Made by a program: the position numbers and the translations under genes. A DNA stretch of 41,411 nt from Acholeplasmataceae bacterium (GTDB taxonomy: Bacteria; Bacillota_I; Bacilli_A; ML615J-28; CAG-313), in NCBI GenBank assembly GCA_012838945.1, contig DUOG01000033.1:1-41411 (forward strand), written 5' to 3'. The stretch's first letter is position 1. Each line of letters starts with the position of its first letter. The notes beneath the pieces were generated by a model. It worked only from the letters and a program-made list of their open reading frames with translations, was not told where the DNA came from and made no database searches. Shown in pieces: positions 18,784 through 27,344 of this stretch.

Positions 18784-20385
18784 ATGAGCATTTTTAAAAA
18801 GAATAAAAGTGTTGAAAATAACCAATCAGGAATAAAGAAAAATAATAATACCAGTCCTGAGGATGAACAACTCATTGATCAACAAGAAATTGTTGAAGCT
18901 ATCGGTAATTACCAAAATAAAAAACTATATAATACCGTTAGTGAAAATATTGAGTTTATAAAGAGACTAATCGGTGAAAGTTGGGATTTATCAACTCGAG
19001 AAGTTGTCTTAGTTAATGAACAACAAAAGATTAAAATTGGGATTGTCTTTTTCGCTGGACTTGCTGACCAAACTTTTGTCAGTGAAACTATTTTAGAAAC
19101 TTTATCTAACAATTTCAAGAAAACAAACGAAAAGATTAAACCAGAAAACAGTCTAATTCACTTCAAAAATAATCTCTTAACAATGGCTGGCGTTGAAGAA
19201 GCTGATGACTTTGGCAAACTATTGAATCTTTTATTAAATGGAGACACCATTCTTCTCATCGATGATATTCAAAGCTGCCTTGTTATTGGCAGCCGTAAAA
19301 TGTTTGAGCGTGCTGTATCAGCTCCAGAAACCAATGTCACCGTCAAAGGTAGCAAAGACTCTTTCAATGAAAATCTTTTAACTAATATTTCTTTAATTAG
19401 AAGACGGGTTCGAAATCCTAATCTATGGGCTATCAGTTATATTATTGGTAAAAACTCTAACACCAATGTTGTAATGATGTATATTAAGGGACTTGCTGAG
19501 GACAAGTTAGTAAAGGAAGTAGAGAGTCGCATTAAAAAGATTGAAACCGACTCAATTGTAACAATAAATTATATGAAGTATTTTCTCAGGGAAAAACAAT
19601 TTTCTATCTTCCCATTAATTTATGATACCGAAAGACCTGATGATGCTTCAGCTTGTTTATTTGAGGGAAAAGTATTGGTACTAATAGATGGTTCTCCTTA
19701 TATCTTAGTCGCACCAAACTTTTTTATTAATAGTATGGTGTCAATGGATGATTTCCATAATCCATCCTATGCAGCAACCTTTTTTAGAACGATCCGACTA
19801 ATAGCCTTCTATTTATCAATTCTTTTGCCGGGGATATATCTGGCCATAATTATGTATCACTCCGAGCTCTTCCCCATCTTTTTCTTATTTAGTGTGGCGG
19901 GTCAAAGAGTTGATGTTCCTTTCCCGGCTTTTGTGGAAGTACTGATAATGTCACTTGCTTTTGACTTTTTACGGGAGTCAGGTGCTCGAATGCCTAGTGC
20001 CTTAGGTTCAACCTTGTCTTTTGTTGGAGCAATCATTATCGGGCAAGCTGCCGTTCAAGCAGGTTTGATATCAGCCATCATCGTAATTGTGATTTCAATC
20101 ACTGGTGTGGCTGGATTGATTATTGCTGATTATGATTTGAATATTGCGGTGACGGTCTTAAGATATGTTTTCATTATCCTTGGAGGACTTTTTGGTCTTT
20201 TTGGAATGGTCTTAGGAATCATTGTATTACTTACTCATCTAGTAAGTCTTCGTAGCTTTGGTGTTGCCTATTTTGCTCCTTTTGCACCATTTAAGGCTGC
20301 TGGCTTGAAGGATACATTCTTCCGAGCCCCTATCGGGAAACTATTTAAAACTAAAAAGTCCATAACCGAAAAATACCCAGAATAG
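18784..20385 (+). CDS. gerKA: GerA family spore germination protein (GerKA-like)
   Basis: 533 aa; GDTILLIDDIQSCLVIGSR, SLIRRRVRNPNL, GLAEDKLVKEVESRI, LLPGIYLAII, GARMPSALGSTLSFVGAIIIGQAAVQAGL. Confidence 0.95.
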   Translation: MSIFKKNKSVENNQSGIKKNNNTSPEDEQLIDQQEIVEAIGNYQNKKLYNTVSENIEFIKRLIGESWDLSTREVVLVNEQQKIKIGIVFFAGLADQTFVSETILETLSNNFKKTNEKIKPENSLIHFKNNLLTMAGVEEADDFGKLLNLLLNGDTILLIDDIQSCLVIGSRKMFERAVSAPETNVTVKGSKDSFNENLLTNISLIRRRVRNPNLWAISYIIGKNSNTNVVMMYIKGLAEDKLVKEVESRIKKIETDSIVTINYMKYFLREKQFSIFPLIYDTERPDDASACLFEGKVLVLIDGSPYILVAPNFFINSMVSMDDFHNPSYAATFFRTIRLIAFYLSILLPGIYLAIIMYHSELFPIFFLFSVAGQRVDVPFPAFVEVLIMSLAFDFLRESGARMPSALGSTLSFVGAIIIGQAAVQAGLISAIIVIVISITGVAGLIIADYDLNIAVTVLRYVFIILGGLFGLFGMVLGIIVLLTHLVSLRSFGVAYFAPFAPFKAAGLKDTFFRAPIGKLFKTKKSITEKYPE

Positions 20386-20396
20386 GAAGTGGAAAT

Positions 20397-21551
20397 ATGA
20401 AAAAGATTTCAACCTTATTGTTTTTTCTAATAATTGTCTTTTCCTTATTTGGTTGTGCTAGAGGTGAAACTGAAAAGATAGCCATTGCGACCGCATTTGG
20501 ACTTGACAAATCAGAAAATGGAGTCAAAGTATCATGTCAAGTACTAAATCCTCATGTTTTGGGACGGTTCCCGCGGGAAATCGCGGCAGTAACGGTTTAT
20601 CAAGAAGAAGGAGAAACAGTCTTTGATGCCATTTCCAAACTGTCTAAATATTTTCAAAGTGATATCTTTTTATCACACTTTCAAGTAATTCTGATTAGTG
20701 AAGAACTTGCTAGAGAAGGAATTGAACCTTACCTGAACTTCTTCTTTAGTAATATCAGTTCGCGTCATAAATTTTTAACGATTGTTACTAAAGGGATAAC
20801 TGCTTTAGAGGTCATCAATATTCAAACGACTTTAAATTTAATTCCTGGTATTTCAATCGAACAAAAGTTATTATCATCATTCAAGTATCATGGTACTTCT
20901 AGAGAAGTATATATTGATGAAATAATTAATGATATAAGGACCGATAAAGCCAATTTAACCTTATCCTCCCTCGAAGTACATGGCGATCCCAAAAAAGGAG
21001 AGGGGGAGGATAACCTCAAAAAACCAACTCCTGAGGCAATGATTAGCCTCTGTGGCTTAGCCGTCTTTAAGGAAGACAAGTTAATCGGTTGGCTAAATGA
21101 TATCGAATCAATAGCTTATAATATGATAATGGGAGAAATTAAAACGACCGTAATCCCAGTTAAATTTGATGAGGAGTCGACCGTATCAATAAAAATAAAT
21201 AAGTTTAAAAGTAAAATCGAATATCACAAAGATAAAAAACCTCCAGCCTTTACGATAAAGGTAAATGTCGAAGGAATATATTCCGAAGATACTTCAGGGA
21301 AAATCGAAAGAACACCTGAACATATCAATAAGGTTCAAAATAAGACCCAGGAAGAGATTAAACGTATTATCCAAAGTTGTATTCAAAAATCGCAAAATGT
21401 TTACAATACTGATTTCTTTAATTTCAGCAAAAAGATCCATCAAAGAAATCCAAAATATTGGAAAGAAATAAAGGATAACTACGATCAAATCTACAAAAAT
21501 ATTAACATTAATGTCGAAGTAAAAGTAAACATTATTAGAAATAGATATTAG
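20397..21551 (+). CDS. gerKC: Ger(x)C family spore germination lipoprotein (GerKC-like)
   Basis: Lipobox LFGC; 384 aa; position between GerKA and GerKB. Confidence 0.9.
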   Translation: MKKISTLLFFLIIVFSLFGCARGETEKIAIATAFGLDKSENGVKVSCQVLNPHVLGRFPREIAAVTVYQEEGETVFDAISKLSKYFQSDIFLSHFQVILISEELAREGIEPYLNFFFSNISSRHKFLTIVTKGITALEVINIQTTLNLIPGISIEQKLLSSFKYHGTSREVYIDEIINDIRTDKANLTLSSLEVHGDPKKGEGEDNLKKPTPEAMISLCGLAVFKEDKLIGWLNDIESIAYNMIMGEIKTTVIPVKFDEESTVSIKINKFKSKIEYHKDKKPPAFTIKVNVEGIYSEDTSGKIERTPEHINKVQNKTQEEIKRIIQSCIQKSQNVYNTDFFNFSKKIHQRNPKYWKEIKDNYDQIYKNININVEVKVNIIRNRY

Positions 21552-21560
21552 GGTGATTCT

Positions 21561-22694
21561 ATGACAGAAAGAATTGATGCTAAAGAATTTTTTGCTATTA
21601 CCTTTATTTATATTGTGGCCAATGACCTAATCAGAGGAATATTTGCTATTGAATTAAAACACAATGTATGGATTCCAGTTTTCTTAGGTATTATTGGTTC
21701 ACTGCTAATCTTTTCAGCATACCTAATAATATATAAAAATCAAAACTACCCAAATTTTACTGAAATGATTGAGCATCTTATGGGCAAGTTTTTAAGCAAA
21801 ATCTTCTTTATTATATATGCAGTATATTTTATGTTAGTAGCTTTCTTGAATAGCTATGTATACTTTGAATTAGTTAATGGATATCTACTTGATCAATCTC
21901 CTAACTTCATCATTGTTCTTGCCTGCTTATATGTAAGTTTCTATTCAGCAAGACATGGTATAGAAGTACTGGGTAGAGTATTACTAAGCTTCTTTTTTGG
22001 CCTTATTTTCTTTTATATAACATCTATTTCACTGTTGCTCATTGTAAATCAATTTAAATTTGATAACTTCCTGCCCATTTTAGAAGATGGTATAATTCCA
22101 ATAATAAAGCCTGCCTTTCAAATGTCTTACTCTATCCCTTTTGGTGAATCATTTGTTTTACTTATCCTTTTTCAATATGTTAAAAACAAAAAGAAAAAAA
22201 CTAAGGCTCCTTTATTAGGTATTCTTATGAGCGGCCTTGCTTTATTATCGCTTACCATTTTAAATATAGGTCTCTTGGGTAGCGAGGTAATGTCTTCAGA
22301 ATTAAGTCCTTCAGTTGGCCTTTCACACTTAATTAACTTTGGTAACATTATTCAAAGGTATGATATCATTGTTATCGGGTTGTTGGCGATCTATGCTTTT
22401 GGGAAAGCAACTCTATTAATTTATGTTGCTAAAAGCCTTATCAATGCAACATTCCCCAGAAAGAATGAAAAAATTCCTCGAAAGAGAGATGCAATTGTAC
22501 TTGGCATTGTTTGTTTAATTATCGCATTAGTAACAATTTTTACTAATGTTAACTACTTGAAATTTATTCTCTTTCGCGTTGAATATATTGTTCCATATGT
22601 TAACCTTACCTTTGAACTAATAATACCTTTTATACTCATTATCTTATCATTCATTAGAAAACCGAAAGAACAATTATCAAACTTTTCAATTTAA
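21561..22694 (+). CDS. gerKB: GerAB/ArcD/ProY family germination permease (GerKB-like)
   Basis: 377-aa polytopic protein directly after GerKC; 10-TM pattern. Confidence 0.9.
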   Translation: MTERIDAKEFFAITFIYIVANDLIRGIFAIELKHNVWIPVFLGIIGSLLIFSAYLIIYKNQNYPNFTEMIEHLMGKFLSKIFFIIYAVYFMLVAFLNSYVYFELVNGYLLDQSPNFIIVLACLYVSFYSARHGIEVLGRVLLSFFFGLIFFYITSISLLLIVNQFKFDNFLPILEDGIIPIIKPAFQMSYSIPFGESFVLLILFQYVKNKKKKTKAPLLGILMSGLALLSLTILNIGLLGSEVMSSELSPSVGLSHLINFGNIIQRYDIIVIGLLAIYAFGKATLLIYVAKSLINATFPRKNEKIPRKRDAIVLGIVCLIIALVTIFTNVNYLKFILFRVEYIVPYVNLTFELIIPFILIILSFIRKPKEQLSNFSI

Positions 22695-22695
22695 A

Positions 22696-22721
22696 AACTC
22701 CAGTCTAAACTGGAGTTTTTT
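22696..22721 (+). terminator. Intrinsic terminator after ger operon
   Basis: AAAAACTCCAG-TCTAAA-CTGGAGTTTTTT. Confidence 0.85.
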
Positions 22722-22749
22722 ATGAATAAGGAGAATGATTTATGAATTT

Positions 22750-23022
22750 CTAAAACTTAACATCATCAAGTTCTTTATCACGTTCAAATACTGCCCGTAC
22801 ATAAGAACATTGGGGTATTATTTTTAATTGATTTTTTCTAGCAAAAGACACCAAAGCATCTACTAATTGCTTTGCTAGACCTTGTCCCCGAAATTCTTTT
22901 TGAACAAAAGTATGATGTGCAACAATTACTTTTTCATCTCGATAATCAAATTCAATCTCTGCAAACGCATTATTTTCACTTTCACCAATATAAAATTTAT
23001 TTTTTCCCGCTTTTATTTCCAT
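22750..23022 (-). CDS. GNAT family acetyltransferase (YjdJ-like, Gcn5-related)
   Basis: 90 aa; HHTFVQKEFRGQGLAKQLVDALVSFARKNQLKIIPQCSYVRAVFER. Confidence 0.85.
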   Translation of the reverse strand: MEIKAGKNKFYIGESENNAFAEIEFDYRDEKVIVAHHTFVQKEFRGQGLAKQLVDALVSFARKNQLKIIPQCSYVRAVFERDKELDDVKF

Positions 23023-23031
23023 ATTTTCACC

Positions 23032-23832
23032 CTACTTCGATAATAACATTTTATCGGATAATTCAATATTTTCATCCATTTCAAATTTTGTTAACAATTG
23101 TTCGATTGTTAACTTCTTTTTCTCTTCCCCTTTAACGTCAAGGACAATCTTTCCGTTGTTCAACATCAAGAGACGATTACCGTATTTAAGAGCATCACGC
23201 ATATTATGCGTTATCATAATCGTAGTAATTTCATGGTTTGACACGATATCATTAGTTAATGTTAACACAGTTAAGGCCGTTTTGGGATCAAGTGCGGCAG
23301 TATGTTCATCGAGTAACAATAACTTGGGCTCTTTAAGAGTTGCCATAATTAAAGTTACCGCTTGGCGTTGCCCACCTGATAAAAGGCCTACCTTTTGATT
23401 CAAACGGTCTTCTAAACCTAGATTTAATTCACTTAACTTATTTATGAAATACTTTCGATCTGACTTTACAAAGCCCCACTTAAGAGTTTTCTTTTGATCT
23501 CTTCGCATCGCAAGAGCCATGTTTTCTTCAATTGACATATTACCGGCTGTCCCTTGACTTGGGTCTTGACATACCCTTCCTAAGAACTTAGAACGTTTGT
23601 GTTCTGGTAGATTGGTAATGTTTGTTCCTTCAATTATTACTTCACCTTCATCAGGAAGTACTACTCCCGCAATTACATTAAGTAAAGTACTTTTTCCAGA
23701 ACCATTACCACCAATAATGGTAACAAACTCGCCCTTATTAATTTTAAGATTAATATTGTCAAGCGCCACCCTTAAATCCAGAGGGTTTCCGGTAGTATTA
23801 AAGGTTTTGGTAATGTTTTTTAACTCTAGCAT
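23032..23832 (-). CDS. ABC transporter ATP-binding protein (TrpXYZ-type amino acid importer)
   Basis: Walker A GGNGSGKST, LLSGGQRQAV, LLLLDEHTAALDP; overlaps permease gene. Confidence 0.9.
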   Translation of the reverse strand: MLELKNITKTFNTTGNPLDLRVALDNINLKINKGEFVTIIGGNGSGKSTLLNVIAGVVLPDEGEVIIEGTNITNLPEHKRSKFLGRVCQDPSQGTAGNMSIEENMALAMRRDQKKTLKWGFVKSDRKYFINKLSELNLGLEDRLNQKVGLLSGGQRQAVTLIMATLKEPKLLLLDEHTAALDPKTALTVLTLTNDIVSNHEITTIMITHNMRDALKYGNRLLMLNNGKIVLDVKGEEKKKLTIEQLLTKFEMDENIELSDKMLLSK

Positions 23833-24745
23833 TGTTACCCTCCTTTTTATTAAGCGCTTTTTTGATTAAAGGAATTATTAAGACAACGGTGATTAAAACA
23901 GCATATAATAATCGTTTCAAGTAATTAGGTAAACCTAATTGAATAGCACTATTGATAATTACATAATAGATAATTGTTCCTAAGACAACAGAAATTAACC
24001 AATTTTTAAAAGTTCGCTTGCCAAAGACAGCTTCTCCAATGATGATAGAAGATAGACCGACAACTAGCGTACCGACCCCAAGATTAATATCCGCTGTACG
24101 GTTAATTTGAGCGGTTAGTGAACCTCCCATCGCAATCAACATATTAGCAATGGCTAACCCTAAAATTATCATAAAGGTTGAATTAATTCCTTGGGCCCGA
24201 GCCATCTTAGAATTCATCCCAGTTGCTCTAATTGACATTCCAAGTTCAGTCCCAAAAAACCAGTAGATAATAATGACTATAATTATTACAATTAATAGTG
24301 AGATTAGAATAATATTATAATTTGGTTTACTGAAAAACTGTATAAAACTTTGAAATAAAGATTTGTTTTCACCAAGACGGGCTACGGTATCATATCCACT
24401 GGTGTTTCCCTTTTGAAACCCCATAATAAACATATTAATAGAATACAAACCAGTCATGGTGATGATACTTGAAAGTAATCCTGGGATTTTACATTTAGTA
24501 TATAAAATCCCCGTAATCATTCCGGCAATCGCTCCTGACAATGCTGCTAAAAGTGTCGCTACCCATGGATTTACTCCAGCAAGAATCAAAACGATGCCAA
24601 CCGCACCTCCGAGGGTAAAACTACCCTCTGCTGTTAGGTCCGGAAAGTCAAGGACTCGGTAGGTTATAAAGATACCAAGTGCCAGTAAACTATACGGAAA
24701 ACCAAAACGAAGCGCGTCAATAAGAATATAACTTATCGTTTCCAT
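23798..24745 (-). CDS. ABC transporter permease (TrpXYZ-type)
   Basis: 315-aa BPD_transp_2-like permease; VLDFPDLTAEGSFTLGGAVG motif. Confidence 0.9.
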   Translation of the reverse strand: METISYILIDALRFGFPYSLLALGIFITYRVLDFPDLTAEGSFTLGGAVGIVLILAGVNPWVATLLAALSGAIAGMITGILYTKCKIPGLLSSIITMTGLYSINMFIMGFQKGNTSGYDTVARLGENKSLFQSFIQFFSKPNYNIILISLLIVIIIVIIIYWFFGTELGMSIRATGMNSKMARAQGINSTFMIILGLAIANMLIAMGGSLTAQINRTADINLGVGTLVVGLSSIIIGEAVFGKRTFKNWLISVVLGTIIYYVIINSAIQLGLPNYLKRLLYAVLITVVLIIPLIKKALNKKEGNNARVKKHYQNL

Positions 24746-24750
24746 GACTA

Positions 24751-25737
24751 CTATTTATTACCTAATCGATCTTTAATTGATTGTGGTAGCTCCAATCCAA
24801 TAATCGCTAATACTTCTTCATTAACTACGACAGACCAATCTTCTTCACCTTGAACTTGAACTGACATAGTGGCTGGAGAGGCACCTTCTAGTAAGATTTT
24901 TGCTGCCATAGCTCCAGTTTGGACACCGAGTTTACGGTAGTTAATACTTAAAGTAATAGTTCCACCATTTAATACTTGTCCTTCTTCAGCATTGATAACT
25001 GGTATTCCAGCTTCATTTGTTATTTGCGTTACAATACTAAGGTTTTTTGCTAAATTGTTATCTGTCGGAATATATAATGCTTCAATTCCATCGCTGATTA
25101 GTTTATTCACAACTTGAGATATATCATTAATTTCTTCAACGGTTCTGACAAGTGCAGTTAGACCTGCTTCTTCAGCTGCCCCTTGAGCAATAGTAGCTTG
25201 AACTTGTGAATTCTTTTCTTTCACAGTGTAGATAATTCCAACTTTTTTAATCTCAGGAAGCAATTCTTTTACTAACTCTACTTGTTCTTTAACTGGATTA
25301 ATATCACTTGTTCCAGTAATATTTCCACCTGGGTTTTCCAAACTAGCTACTAGTTCCGCTGCTACTGGATCAGTTACTGCGGTAAAGAGGATTGGAATGT
25401 CTTTACCTTCAGTTTTTGCTGCTGCTTGTACGGCTACTGCAGCATCTGTCGCAATAGCTAAAACCAAATCACATTCACGAACGATATTAACACTCATTAC
25501 ATTTAAATCTTCTGCTCTTCCTTCGGGATTATAGTATACGATTTTAACATTATCATCTTTTACTAAACCATGTCTAGCTAATTCTTCAATAAAACCTTCT
25601 CTTGCTGAATCTAAAGCATTATGGGTTGCTAATTGAAGAATACCAATGGTATATTCATAATCTTTTTTACAACCAGCTAATCCAATACCCAATAATAAAA
25701 CTAACACTCCTAAACAAAGACTTCTAATTTTTTTCAT
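24751..25737 (-). CDS. ABC transporter substrate-binding lipoprotein (ABC_sub_bind/TrpX-like)
   Basis: Lipobox LAGC; LVLAIATDAAVAVQAAAKTEGKDIPILFTAVTDPVAAELV...NPGGNITGTSD; SD AGGAGGAAAG. Confidence 0.92.
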   Translation of the reverse strand: MKKIRSLCLGVLVLLLGIGLAGCKKDYEYTIGILQLATHNALDSAREGFIEELARHGLVKDDNVKIVYYNPEGRAEDLNVMSVNIVRECDLVLAIATDAAVAVQAAAKTEGKDIPILFTAVTDPVAAELVASLENPGGNITGTSDINPVKEQVELVKELLPEIKKVGIIYTVKEKNSQVQATIAQGAAEEAGLTALVRTVEEINDISQVVNKLISDGIEALYIPTDNNLAKNLSIVTQITNEAGIPVINAEEGQVLNGGTITLSINYRKLGVQTGAMAAKILLEGASPATMSVQVQGEEDWSVVVNEEVLAIIGLELPQSIKDRLGNK

Positions 25738-25768
25738 TTTCTTTCCTCCTATTATCTAATAAAAATAT

Positions 25769-25805
25769 AAAAAGTGTTATTACCTTTGTATAAGTAATAA
25801 CACTT
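25769..25805 (-). terminator. Leader intrinsic terminator (attenuator)
   Basis: Minus strand AAGTGTTATTAC-TTATACAAAG-GTAATAACACTT-TTT, perfect 12-bp stem plus U-run, 32 nt upstream of the transporter ATG. Confidence 0.9.
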
Positions 25806-25840
25806 GAATTTCCATTAGATATTCCGGTTATTACTTATAC
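25788..25840 (-). promoter_or_regulatory. Predicted antiterminator: 14-bp perfect helix mutually exclusive with the terminator
   Basis: GTATAAGTAATAAC (25840-25827) is the exact reverse complement of GTTATTACTTATAC (25801-25788); the latter is the left arm of the terminator. Confidence 0.85.
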
Positions 25841-25868
25841 AACATTACTGTTGTGTACCGTAATAACC
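25827..25868 (-). promoter_or_regulatory. Predicted anti-antiterminator hairpin
   Basis: GGTTATTAC (25868-25860) pairs with GTAATAACC, sequestering the antiterminator arm; nested ACAAC-AGTAAT-GTTGT. Confidence 0.75.
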
Positions 25869-25926
25869 TTCTCTTTAATTACTTTCCTGCTTCTCTTAAG
25901 TAAGCCAAAAAGCCAAGAGATTATCG

Positions 25927-26004
25927 TTACTCACGATACACGCTTGGAAAGTAATAATAATAATAAAATTGTGCGTTAGCTATTTTAAATATTGACTTTT
26001 TCAT
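25927..26004 (-). CDS. Tyrosine-rich leader peptide MKKSIFKIANAQFYYYYYFPSVYRE
   Basis: 25 codons plus TAA; SD GAAAGGAGC; codons TTT TAT TAT TAT TAT TAC TTT; lies between a consensus promoter and an attenuator. Confidence 0.88.
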   Translation of the reverse strand: MKKSIFKIANAQFYYYYYFPSVYRE

Positions 26005-26034
26005 AACATAGCTCCTTTCAACTTTATTGCTAGT

Positions 26035-26063
26035 ATTATAGCACCAAAATTTTAGCAATGCAA
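26035..26063 (-). promoter_or_regulatory. Sigma-A-type promoter of the leader/ABC transporter operon
   Basis: TTGCAT-17 nt-TATAAT on the minus strand. Confidence 0.85.
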
Positions 26064-26203
26064 GATATTAATATAAAAAATGTTGTGTAAAACGCTTACA
26101 TTGCGTTTTTTAAAAAAAGTATTATTTATAATTAAAGCATTTCACTGTAATATAACGAAAAATATTGGTATAATAATTAAAAACAGAGAAAGGAATTGAT
26201 ATT

Positions 26204-26383
26204 ATGGATAACTATCAAGTAGTATTAGAATTCTTTAAAAATGCAGAAAAGCCTGTAAGTGCAGGCGAAGTTGCAACAGCAACTGGTATCGATCGTAAAG
26301 AGGTCGATAAAATAATGGCAAAATTAAAAAAGGAAGAAGCAATCGTTTCTCCAAAAAGATGCTATTGGGAAATTAAGAAATAA
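26204..26383 (+). CDS. Small winged-helix-like DNA-binding protein
   Basis: 59 aa, below ORF-track cut-off: [76 protein letters not shown] at 26169-26174. Confidence 0.8.
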   Translation: MDNYQVVLEFFKNAEKPVSAGEVATATGIDRKEVDKIMAKLKKEEAIVSPKRCYWEIKK

Positions 26384-26387
26384 AACA

Positions 26388-26418
26388 AAAAGGTAAGTAT
26401 TTGCACTTACCTTTTTTT
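26388..26418. terminator. Bidirectional terminator
   Basis: AAAAAGGTAAGT-ATTTGC-ACTTACCTTTTTTT between convergent genes. Confidence 0.85.
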
Positions 26419-26419
26419 A

Positions 26420-27174
26420 TTAACTAGACTTTTTGAATTTATAATATAGTTCGTATATTTTCTTAAATAAAAACAAGACAACTATTCCTAGCAAGGCTGA
26501 TAAGGCAATATAAATGATGTTAATTTCCATTCCTAAAAGGGTTGTCTCTTTTCCCCAATTAAAAAACCATTCAAGTGGTGTGCCCCCTTCTGGCCGATAA
26601 GAATAGAAATAATTAGCTGTAAAGTCTGGCATTAACTTGTTAAAGATATTGTTAATCGGAACCGAAAGAACAAATAAAGATACAACCATTATAATACTAT
26701 TACGATAACTCTTTTTATCCACTTCGATTTGATCTGTCATTAATCCCCAAAGGGTTATTGCGACAATAAGCATATGACCAAAAATATAAGCCATCCCACG
26801 CCAATTAAGAATCGTTTGATAATTTTCTAAACTATCAGCAAATATTATACTCAACATTGCAAAAGGTAAATTGAAGCAAAATGCAACAGTTTGTAATGTC
26901 TTATTTTTCAAAGCAAAAGCAAACAGTAACACAAAGTTAGCAAAGTGACAGATTTGAAATGGTACTATTTCTGGTTGAAATTGATATCCACTTTTTACAT
27001 AGATTTCAACATTTCTTGCGATTAGCACACTACTGCTATCACCGATAAGATAATTCCAATTAACCGATTAGTTTTTTTATTATTTTTCTTGGTTAAATAA
27101 TATAAGATTACCGTTAAAATAAAAGAACTAAATATAAATAGGATGTGTCCTAAACTCCACATTTTGAATGTCAT
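26420..27174 (-). pseudogene. YwaF/TIGR02206-type integral membrane protein gene split by a frameshift
   Basis: 27174..27022 encodes MTFKMWSLGHILFIFSSFILTVILYYLTKKNNKKTNRLIGIILSVIAVVC*, and 27028..26420 continues in another frame (LIARNVEIYVKSGYQFQPEIVPFQICHFANF...). Confidence 0.65.
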
Positions 27175-27344
27175 ATATAAAAAACCTTTCTAATTTATTA
27201 TTACTACTATCCATTATACTCCTAACTTTCTAAGTTGTCAAATTCAGTCAATAAGCACCCATAACTGACTTTTATTTATATCATAGACTGAGAACATGAG
27301 CAATCATTTTTCTATTACATACACTATTAAAAAGGAGGTATTTT

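Noticed and set aside
21265-21488. Small ORFs inside gerKC in other frames
   Set aside because: Fully embedded in a well-supported GerKC reading frame; Lys/Ile-rich chance ORFs.
25740-26000. T-box riboswitch upstream of the ABC transporter
   Set aside because: No UGGNACC-type T-box sequence in the expected antiterminator bulge (nearest is ACGGTACACAAC), no stem I motifs recognised; a Tyr-rich translated leader plus alternative stems explains the region better.
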